Shown one piece after another: positions 57,545 to 64,000 of a stretch of 64,000 bases of DNA (within the stretch, counting starts at the first letter, position 1; each line of letters starts with the position of its first letter). Both the position numbers and the translations under genes were made by a program. The stretch is from an uncultured Pirellulaceae bacterium. GTDB taxonomy: Bacteria; Planctomycetota; Planctomycetia; Pirellulales; Pirellulaceae. The DNA lies in assembly GCA_938036435.1 (NCBI GenBank), contig CALHPU010000024.1, forward strand, positions 1 through 64,000, in the 5' to 3' direction. Under the pieces are notes generated by a model. It was not told where the DNA came from, did not search any database, and was given only the letters and a program-made list of their open reading frames with translations.

Positions 57545-58639
57545 TTACCGGCCCATGCAGGTGCCAAGGTCCTCGGCGGTTTGAATCATGTCGCAGTCGA
57601 CAGGCACTAGTTTCATCTTGCGTGTGGCCTCCTCTAGCGGAACGTAGTGAATTTCTGGTGGGTTGAGGCCGACCATAACGCCTTTCTTGCCTGCCTCAAG
57701 CGCTCTTACTGCGGCGGTTCCAAATCTCAAGGCCAGCAGCCGATCACGGCTTGATGGGGAACCACCGCGCAGAAGGTGCCCCAGTACCACAGTTCGAATC
57801 TGGTTGGGCACCAGTGGGCGTAGGTTCTCGGCAACCCATTCCCCTAATCCACCCAAATTTGCTATGCCACCGGTTGTTCTATACGATGCCTCTCCACCGA
57901 TAGGGAGGGCCCCCTCGGCAACGGAGATAATCGAAAAATTGCGGTTTGTCGCATTACGCTGGTTTACCTTCTCGGCTACTTTCGCGAGGTCGAAAGGAAT
58001 TTCCGGGATCAGAATGACGTCGGCGGATCCTGCCAGTCCTGCCTCTAGCGCGATCCAGCCTGCGTGGCGCCCCATCACTTCGACAATCATCACGCGATTA
58101 TGACTAGCACCGGTGGTGTGCAGACGATCGATAGCCTCGGTAGCAAAACTGACGGCAGTGTCGAACCCGAAGGTGGCGATTGTGCCGTCCAAATCATTGT
58201 CGATCGTTTTCGGTACTCCCACCACCGTTATGCCTAACTCAGCGACTTGGCAAGCGATTTCCATCGTGCCGTCTCCGCCAATGGCGACTAAGGCATCAAT
58301 TTCTAGATCCTGAAATCCCTTCAGCAATCGGTCTGAAATATTTTGAATCTCAAAAGTTCCGTCTGGTAACGCAACTCGATAGGAAAATGGGTTACCGCGA
58401 TTGGTAGTTCCCAAAATCGTGCCGCCAAGGTGACCAATACCGCGCACGCGACTGGGCGTCAGAGCAATGGTTCCCCCGTCTTCGAACTCGTCGGCGTGGA
58501 GAATGCCGTCAAAACCGTGCCGAATACCGACACACTCCCAACCTCTCCGGCAAGCGGCCAATGTCACAGCGCGAATGACGCCGTTAAGCCCAGGGGCGTC
58601 GCCGCCGCCAGTGGTGATTGCAATTTTCTTAATGCTCAT
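57545..58639 (-). CDS. 6-phosphofructokinase (ATP-type donor site, atypical)
   Basis: A 364-residue PFK. GGGDAPGLNGVIR is at 11-23, GGDGT at 121-125, PKTIDND at 143-149 and VEVMGRHAGWIA near 190. Gly after GGD indicates ATP as donor, but the Lys in PKTIDND is typical of PPi or group-III enzymes, so the site is mixed. This mixed pattern is known in actinobacterial ATP-PFKs. The length is standard (about 340-365). It starts at ATG 58637-58639. It is convergent with the Minf_1886-like gene. It complements the clearer PPi-type enzyme at 376-1680. Confidence 0.93.
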   Translation of the reverse strand: MSIKKIAITTGGGDAPGLNGVIRAVTLAACRRGWECVGIRHGFDGILHADEFEDGGTIALTPSRVRGIGHLGGTILGTTNRGNPFSYRVALPDGTFEIQNISDRLLKGFQDLEIDALVAIGGDGTMEIACQVAELGITVVGVPKTIDNDLDGTIATFGFDTAVSFATEAIDRLHTTGASHNRVMIVEVMGRHAGWIALEAGLAGSADVILIPEIPFDLAKVAEKVNQRNATNRNFSIISVAEGALPIGGEASYRTTGGIANLGGLGEWVAENLRPLVPNQIRTVVLGHLLRGGSPSSRDRLLALRFGTAAVRALEAGKKGVMVGLNPPEIHYVPLEEATRKMKLVPVDCDMIQTAEDLGTCMGR

Positions 58640-58930
58640 AGTGATTAGCTCTCTCTGCCTTGGCTACGTGATTGTGCCTGCTGTTGGGAATCGGCCTTTG
58701 GGAGATTAGGGCATCAGCGATTTCCCTTTTGCTGTCTGACTGCTGACTGCAAGCAGATGTCTTGCTGGTCGGTAGATCCGAAAATTTTGGGAAAACGGGA
58801 ATTATGGAAATCTTCCTTAAATTCGTCATAGCTTAAAGGGCGATGTTGGGTGTGTGGTGCTATGGCGCGAGCCTTTGCCCATTTTCCCGATGCCTGCTGT
58901 CAGGCTTTGGAATCAAGCCAAGGGGGTAAC
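58640..58930. promoter_or_regulatory. Divergent intergenic region before polysaccharide-export genes
   Basis: No gene. The AGGGGG ribosome binding site of the next gene is at 58920-58926. Confidence 0.4.
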
Positions 58931-59983
58931 ATGTCAAATACGGCAATCAAACTGAATCATACCAAAGACCGATCCAAGGGGCGGATGTTCTCTTGTGACA
59001 AGATCCTTCAAAAGTCCATTCTTACGCTGTTGGCGGCGGCATTGGTAATCCCTGCGTTTGGATGTGCCAGCGGCATACGAATTCCACGATTGGGATTTGG
59101 CGATGCTTTGTTGGAAAAGTATCGGGACAATGTCTGGGCCAAACGAGCGTTCAATCTGCGCTACGCAAACTGCGATATTCCCTATCCTGAACATTTCCAG
59201 AATGGTTTTATTGCTGGGTATTGCCAGAAGTGCAATGGCGGCGACGGCTACGTGCCTCCGCTGCCTCCAGATGAGTATCGTGGCTATGAATTCCAGTCGG
59301 CCGATGGAGCTCAATGCGTTAAGGCGTGGTTTGATGGGTTCCCGGCGGGTGTAGCTGCGGCTAAGAAAGATCGTGCTGGTGATTTTCACGATATTTACAC
59401 ATCCAAGATGGTCAACTCAGCACTTGTCCAAGACACAGCGAAACATGTTTTGCCGGATGATGTTCCCGTTCTTAAGGGGAGCGTAGCGAAGGCGGAGATG
59501 CAAGCAGCCTCACAGTTACCTCCAGTGCCAACGTCGACGTATCGTGAGCCAACTCGATCGCCTCTGGTCGGTGCTTCAACCAGTTCGATAGCGCCGCCAT
59601 ATGTCGCGCCTCCGGTAACGGCTGCTACCCCGATCCTTGATCCGTATTCGATCACAGCAAATGATCTGACGCCGGCTCCAAAAATTCATAAATCGGGACC
59701 TGCCGCGATGAAGCGTGCATCGTCTAGATTTGCCATCGATCCTGCGGTCGCCGTGACGGGGCCGCTAGTTCAGAACGATTCAGCCTTGGGGAAAGCGAAG
59801 CAAGGTGGAGCTCTTCCACCAATTGTCTCAAAGGCAGCCAGTCGCCCAAGCGTAGAAGGGGAAATCAACGGTGTACGTGCCGATGTCGCGAGACGTGCCG
59901 GTACAGTCGTTAATCAACCGCCGCTGCCAATGTCAATTGGAAAGCCTTCTTGGGAGTCGAAGACTCCGGCGATTCGACGATAA
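58931..59983 (+). CDS. Lipoprotein upstream of polysaccharide exporter
   Basis: A 350-residue predicted lipoprotein. It has a basic N-terminus, hydrophobic segment ILTLLAAALVIPAF and lipobox FGC near residue 45. The conserved-looking N-terminal half contains four Cys (NCDIPYP, CQKCNGGDGYVPPLPPDEYRG in part, QCVKAW) and a Trp-rich segment; the second half is Pro/Ala/Ser-rich and likely disordered. The start ATG 58931 has AGGGGGTAAC upstream. The next gene (Wza-like) starts 68 bp downstream, so the pair is probably one operon serving polysaccharide export. Function otherwise unknown. Confidence 0.8.
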   Translation: MSNTAIKLNHTKDRSKGRMFSCDKILQKSILTLLAAALVIPAFGCASGIRIPRLGFGDALLEKYRDNVWAKRAFNLRYANCDIPYPEHFQNGFIAGYCQKCNGGDGYVPPLPPDEYRGYEFQSADGAQCVKAWFDGFPAGVAAAKKDRAGDFHDIYTSKMVNSALVQDTAKHVLPDDVPVLKGSVAKAEMQAASQLPPVPTSTYREPTRSPLVGASTSSIAPPYVAPPVTAATPILDPYSITANDLTPAPKIHKSGPAAMKRASSRFAIDPAVAVTGPLVQNDSALGKAKQGGALPPIVSKAASRPSVEGEINGVRADVARRAGTVVNQPPLPMSIGKPSWESKTPAIRR

Positions 59984-60051
59984 AAGAACTACGTAAATTA
60001 GACATAAACGAAACAAGTTGCGACTCAGGTCAAGCAATAGGGGACAACGAA

Positions 60052-61386
60052 GTGTTTATCAATAATCAACCAGAAAATTCAGCCTTACGGTCTTCGTGGA
60101 CACGGATGTTCATGCTGGCCTCGGCGCTGATGACGTTGTCACTAACGGGCTGCACAGCTCTGTTTTCGCCAATTGATTCCATTCCAGCGGCGCGTGTTCC
60201 AGCACAGTTTCTCGCAGAACCACAAGCGAATAAGGTTCCGATCGACGCTGCTCGTCTGCGTCAACCAAAGCCTGAGTTCTATACTTTGGACTCAGAAGAT
60301 GTTCTAGGTATCTTCATCGAAGGTGTTCTGGGTAACCTCGACGAAGCACCTCCCGTCCAGATTCCACAGCCCAACAGTGATCTTCCTCCAGCGATTGGTT
60401 TTCCAGTTCCCATTCGGGATGACGGGACCATTTCGTTGCCACTGATCCAGCCGATTCCCGTTCGTGGCCTTACAATTCAACAAGCTGAAGCGTTAATTTC
60501 GCGGGCCTATTTGGATGGTGCCAAACCATTTTTGACCAAAGAGAACCGAATCATTGTTACCTTGTTCCGTGAGCGTACGCATCGTGTGTTCGTCATTCGT
60601 CAAGATAACTCATTCGCTCAACGTGGCCAACAGTTCCAAGGAGTGGGGCAGCGTTTTGGCGTTACTGACCGAAACGACCAGAGTTCTCGGGGGTTTGTGC
60701 TGCAGCTGGCGGCCTACAAGAACGATGTGCTTAATGCGTTATCAGCCACCGGAGGTTTGCCAGGGGTAAACGCGAAGGCGCAGATTCGCGTCTTGAGAGG
60801 TGATCGACTGGACATCGCGAGACGAGATGCTCAACTAGCCGAATTCTACCGCAGTAACACCCCTGATAAATTCCCTTACGGTATTGTTCCGACCGTACCT
60901 GATGCTACCAACTCGATTACTATCCCATTGCGATTGGGCCCGGGCGAAGTGCCGACATTCCGACCAGAGGATATCATTCTACGTGACGGTGATATTGTTT
61001 ATGTGGATTCGCGCGAAACAGACGTCTACTACACTCAGGGATTGTTGCAGGGCGGTGAATTTCCGTTGCCTCGTGATTACGACCTCGATGTCTTGGCTGC
61101 TGTTTCGTTGGCCGGAACGAGCGTTGGAGCGGCTCAACAAACGGGATTGCTTGGTGGGTCGGTCTCCCGGACTCAGCCAACTGAGTTGATTGTGCTGCGA
61201 CGTTTGCCCGGTGACCGGCAACTAAACATTCGCGTTGACCTAAACGAGGCGATCAATGACCCGCGGCAAAGGATCTTGGTCAAGGCTGGAGATACGCTGA
61301 CTTTGAGGTTTAAACCACAAGAAGAGTTGATCAACTTCGCGACAGCGACCTTCTTTACCTTCGGGGTAAACCGAATCTTCCGATAG
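60052..61386 (+). CDS. Polysaccharide export outer-membrane protein (Wza/SLBB family)
   Basis: A 444-residue lipoprotein of the poly-export family that forms the outer-membrane channel for capsule or exopolysaccharide. The lipobox SLTGC lies near residue 34. The poly-export domain begins around 65 (FYTLDSEDVLGIFIEG; PIRDDGTISLPLIQPIPVRGLTIQQAE in parts), followed by SLBB-type domains (VLNALSATGGLPG; LAAVSLAGTS). The start is GTG 60052 because AGGGGA (60039-60044) lies seven bases upstream and the signal peptide then has normal length; an open frame from 59950 would overlap the previous gene. A strong bidirectional terminator follows. No polymerase or tyrosine kinase is in the window. Confidence 0.92.
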   Translation: MFINNQPENSALRSSWTRMFMLASALMTLSLTGCTALFSPIDSIPAARVPAQFLAEPQANKVPIDAARLRQPKPEFYTLDSEDVLGIFIEGVLGNLDEAPPVQIPQPNSDLPPAIGFPVPIRDDGTISLPLIQPIPVRGLTIQQAEALISRAYLDGAKPFLTKENRIIVTLFRERTHRVFVIRQDNSFAQRGQQFQGVGQRFGVTDRNDQSSRGFVLQLAAYKNDVLNALSATGGLPGVNAKAQIRVLRGDRLDIARRDAQLAEFYRSNTPDKFPYGIVPTVPDATNSITIPLRLGPGEVPTFRPEDIILRDGDIVYVDSRETDVYYTQGLLQGGEFPLPRDYDLDVLAAVSLAGTSVGAAQQTGLLGGSVSRTQPTELIVLRRLPGDRQLNIRVDLNEAINDPRQRILVKAGDTLTLRFKPQEELINFATATFFTFGVNRIFR

Positions 61387-61412
61387 ACGCAAATTGGATC
61401 TTGGAGAACAAT

Positions 61413-61444
61413 AAAAGGGATGAGACATCAGTCTCATCCCTTTT
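61413..61444. terminator. Bidirectional terminator between Wza-like gene and leuA
   Basis: A perfect 14-bp stem AAAAGGGATGAGAC (61413-61426) / GTCTCATCCCTTTT (61431-61444) with ATCA loop, T-rich on both strands, between convergent genes. Confidence 0.95.
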
Positions 61445-61489
61445 GATTTTTCAATATTCTTAACCTAGTGTTTGGGTTTAGACTATTTT

Positions 61490-63034
61490 CTATTCGGCAA
61501 CTCTCTCTTTACTCCTCCGAGCTGCGATGATGCGGTTTACCGCATCTAAAATCGCCTTAATTGACGCCTCGACACAGTCCATGGAAACAGCCCTGCCTCG
61601 ATAGGTCTCACCGTTGTGATCCACCTGAATGTTGATCTCGCCGTTGGCATCACGACCCAAGGTTGAACTTTGCACGCGATAGCTTTTGCAGTTAAGCTCG
61701 ACCCCTGTGATCTTCTTGACCGCTAGGAATGCCGCATCAACAGGGCCGCTTCCGTCTGCAAGTTCAGCGGTTTCTTCTTTGTCGCCTTTCTTGAGAGTCA
61801 ATGAAATTTTCGGAGGCTGTCCGTACTTCAGATCTACGTTGAAAGAAACCAATGCCCACTCCTGTTCGACTTGGCCAAGGATCTTGTTTTCAACCAGCGC
61901 TACAATATCGCCATCAAAGATCTCCTTCTTTCGATCCGCCAGAGATTTGAAATCTTCGAAGACTTCTTGCAATTGTTCTCCGGTCAAATTAAATCCCAGG
62001 GTCTTGGCGCGATCGGCCAGAGCAGCTCGTCCACTGTGCTTTCCCATCACCAGATCGGTAGATGCGAATCCAACATCCGCTGGCAACATGATCTCGTAGG
62101 TTGTGCGCTCTTTAAGGATGCCGTCCTGATGAATGCCAGCCTCGTGGGCAAACGCGTTTCGTCCGACAATTGCTTTGTTGCGTTGCACCTCTAAGCCTGT
62201 CACAAAAGACACCAACCGGCTGGTAGGGACCAGTCGAGTTGAGTTGATGTTGGTGTCGAAGTTGTAGTGGTCGCCGCGTGTGCGCATTGCCATCACGACT
62301 TCTTCCAGAGAACAGTTGCCGGCTCGTTCGCCAATGCCGTTAATGGTGCATTCAATCTGGCCGGCTCCTGCTTCGACGGCGGCAAGGCTGTTAGCGACAG
62401 CCATGCCAAGGTCGTCGTGACAGTGCACACTGATAACCGCTTGATCGATGTTTGGGACGCGGTTCATCAAGGAGTCAATTACATGGCTCATTTGGGACGG
62501 TGTCGCAAAACCGACCGTGTCCGGAATGTTCACCGTTGTCGCTCCGGCGGCAATGACTGCTTCTACCACTCGGCAAAGAAAGTCGACCTCCGTCCTTGCA
62601 GCATCTTCTGGAGAGAATTCGATGTTGTCGCAGTATCCCTTGGCACGTGTTACACCCTCGACGGCGCGAGCGAGTATCTCGTCGGGTGTCATTTTAAGTT
62701 TGAATTCACGATGGATCGCACTGGTCGCCAAAAAGACATGAATTCGAGGATCCGCCGAATGCTTGAGCGCTTCCCACGCGCGGTCGATGTCTTTTTCATG
62801 GGATCTCGCCAGTCCGCAGATCTCAGGACCGCGGTAGGTAGAAGCAATTTCTCGGACGGCTTCGAAGTCACCCGCTGAAGCAATGGGAAAACCGGCCTCG
62901 ATCACATCCACGCCCAGATCCACTAGCGCCTGAGCGATTTCCATTTTCTCCTGCAAATTCATGCTTGCACCGGGCGATTGTTCGCCGTCCCGGAGAGTGG
63001 TGTCGAAAACTTTGATCTGTCTCTTGTCGCTCAT
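61490..63034 (-). CDS. leuA: 2-isopropylmalate synthase
   Basis: A 514-residue enzyme, first committed step of leucine synthesis (2-oxoisovalerate plus acetyl-CoA). The HMGL-like barrel carries [15 protein letters not shown] near the N-terminus and the metal-site [13 protein letters not shown], then the signature [15 protein letters not shown]. The C-terminal LeuA regulatory domain (about 390-510) with [22 protein letters not shown] binds leucine for feedback inhibition. ATG 63034 gives the normal N-terminus; the frame is open to 63193 without support. No leader peptide or T-box was recognised upstream. Other leu genes are not in the window. Confidence 0.97.
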   Translation of the reverse strand: MSDKRQIKVFDTTLRDGEQSPGASMNLQEKMEIAQALVDLGVDVIEAGFPIASAGDFEAVREIASTYRGPEICGLARSHEKDIDRAWEALKHSADPRIHVFLATSAIHREFKLKMTPDEILARAVEGVTRAKGYCDNIEFSPEDAARTEVDFLCRVVEAVIAAGATTVNIPDTVGFATPSQMSHVIDSLMNRVPNIDQAVISVHCHDDLGMAVANSLAAVEAGAGQIECTINGIGERAGNCSLEEVVMAMRTRGDHYNFDTNINSTRLVPTSRLVSFVTGLEVQRNKAIVGRNAFAHEAGIHQDGILKERTTYEIMLPADVGFASTDLVMGKHSGRAALADRAKTLGFNLTGEQLQEVFEDFKSLADRKKEIFDGDIVALVENKILGQVEQEWALVSFNVDLKYGQPPKISLTLKKGDKEETAELADGSGPVDAAFLAVKKITGVELNCKSYRVQSSTLGRDANGEINIQVDHNGETYRGRAVSMDCVEASIKAILDAVNRIIAARRSKERVAE

Positions 63035-63292
63035 AGCTTTTCTGAAGGAATAAAGTTGGTCGAAAGGTTCCCATAATTTAGCGGAAGACGGGAATCTTGA
63101 AAACGAGAGTCTTGCACTGATTGCCGGACAGCTTTGTAGGCTTCTAGGTTCGCCCAGTCCGAGATGTGTCAGAATCCAGCCAGCTACGGACATATCGAGA
63201 CTTTCGAGCGCTGGCTCAGTTCAAAGGAAGCCGTTTATTGGTTATATTCTCGTCTGAAACTTGGTCGCGTCCTTCGACAGACCTGTTTGCTT

Positions 63293-63365
63293 GCCCCCTT
63301 CGTCTAGTGGCCCAGGACAGCGGACTTTCCGTCCGAAGACAGAGGTTCGAATCCTTTAGGGGGTG
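63293..63365 (+). tRNA. tRNA-Glu (UUC), atypical
   Basis: A full cloverleaf can be drawn: acceptor GCCCCCT/AGGGGGT, D-arm GTCT/GGAC, anticodon arm with loop CTTTCCG (anticodon TTC), variable AGAC, T-arm AGAGG TTCGAAT CCTTT. It has D-loop and T-loop bases as in E. coli tRNA-Glu. Odd points: G1-U72 wobble, a G-A mismatch at 27-43, C at position 37 where a purine is normal. CCA is not encoded. Confidence 0.8.
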
Positions 63366-63389
63366 CTTTAAAGCTTGATAGGTAACGTG

Positions 63390-63974
63390 TTACTTGGCTG
63401 AATCCAAGAGCTTTTTAAGCAAGTCTGAGACATTCAAATCACGTGCAGTATGGTTCAGATATTCGAGATCGGCTCGATCGCCGACGACTTTCATTACTCT
63501 GACAACGTCATCCCATTGTCGCTCTGATACCTCATTTCCCAAGCGATACCATTCCAACTTACTAAGGATCGTGTCTTCGGGGGAAGCAATTGGGAACTCA
63601 AATTTATTTTCCAAACCAATTCTTCCTAATTCCGCCCGATTCATTGAGCTGATGTCGAACGGGCGGTTTTTGAAAATAAAGATGTCTACTTTGGATGAAG
63701 ATGCCAAGTGGATAAGGTTGAAGTATGACAATCTCGTAATTGCATCATCAATTGCTGCGGGGCTGACGTAGTAGTCGTGTTGGAGTTGACTGACGAAATG
63801 GCCTACATCTTTGGTTTTTAAGTCAGCCACAAGGTCGACGTCCATCGTGGATCTCGATGCCCCGTGATACGAGCAGGCAACTGAGCCTGCAACGTAGAAT
63901 CTGACGCCCGTTGCTTAAAGAACTCTGGCAACTGGCTCCCATGCTTGAAGTAGGCTAGGGTTTTCGCTCATCAT
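63390..63974 (-). pseudogene. Nucleotidyltransferase (AbiEii-like) with in-frame stop codon
   Basis: Read from ATG 63974 the frame is MMSENPSLLQAWEPVARVL, then TAA at 63917-63915, then continues in the same frame ATGVRFYVAGSVACSYHGAS and onward to 63390 (194 codons in all). The stretch GSVACSYHGASRSTMDVDL holds the nucleotidyltransferase signature GS-x10-D-x-D, so the catalytic part depends on codons after the stop. The next ATG (63845) falls inside the signature, past the GS residues, so a shorter product would lack them. The family includes toxin-like enzymes of MNT/AbiE systems; role unknown. No partner gene is in the window. Either the gene is broken or the stop is read through. Confidence 0.8.
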
Positions 63975-64000
63975 TTCTTACTGATATAAGCGAACCTGAT

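Noticed and set aside
57545-63034. Coordinated carbohydrate operon including PFK, exporter genes and leuA
   Set aside because: The genes are convergent or divergent with a strong terminator between the exporter gene and leuA; there is no shared transcript.

Overview
The window reads as chromosomal DNA of a planctomycete, most likely of the Pirellulaceae (Rhodopirellula/Mariniblastus-like). This is inferred from secreted proteins with a LEPR-XLL-type N-terminal motif and RTX repeats, a PEP-CTERM heme peroxidase, a PPi-type phosphofructokinase, a Planctomycetes/Verrucomicrobia-restricted Minf_1886-like protein, many large secreted proteins of unknown function, long intergenic gaps and frequent GTG/TTG starts. 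LPS genes (kdsA, an LptF/G permease), flagellar genes and a Wza-like exporter indicate a diderm, motile, polysaccharide-exporting cell.

Layout. 0-7.2 kb: PPi-type phosphofructokinase, a lysine-rich small protein, a His-rich lipoprotein, a small protein and a 926-residue secreted protein. 7.2-11.6 kb: two tandem paralogous RTX-metzincin proteins. 12.5-14.6 kb: groES-groEL and terminator. 14.6-16.8 kb: MOSC protein, YkgJ-type Cys-cluster protein and a REP-associated tyrosine transposase flanked by REP sequences, one of them split by a 115-bp inverted-repeat element. 16.8-19.1 kb: LptF/G permease and MscS channel. 19.5-26.6 kb: flagellar and signalling block (flhA, fliA-type sigma factor, flgM-like anti-sigma factor, FHA-GAF-PP2C phosphatase) containing a 131-bp MITE-like element whose twin lies at the left window edge. 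26.6-29.2 kb: barrel-type putative glycosidase and purC. 29.4-34.9 kb: minus-strand cluster of Ser/Thr kinase, lipid kinase, kdsA and lipoprotein. 35-37.8 kb: a structured small minus-strand locus and the PEP-CTERM peroxidase. 38.7-42.6 kb: rpsA, gene relics and a membrane protein. 42.9-51.1 kb: citrate synthase, nitrilase-family amidase, a 1291-residue MMPL/RND protein and an SH3-TPR protein. 51.1-57.4 kb: mnmE, GNAT acetyltransferase, SEC-C/TPR protein, PSP1 (RicT-like) protein and a Minf_1886-like protein. 57.5-63.2 kb: a second phosphofructokinase, exopolysaccharide-export lipoproteins and leuA. 63.3-64 kb: an atypical tRNA-Glu and a nucleotidyltransferase gene with an in-frame stop.

Most genes are housekeeping, envelope or motility functions in short operons. 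The accessory signals are small: the REP/RAYT system with a nested insertion, the MITE pair, the duplicated RTX-metzincins with a conserved Cys/Gly tail, several gene relics, and a short structured locus with a perfect Shine-Dalgarno and its own terminator near 35.4-35.7 kb. All functional calls are from motif recognition by eye; no database search was possible.
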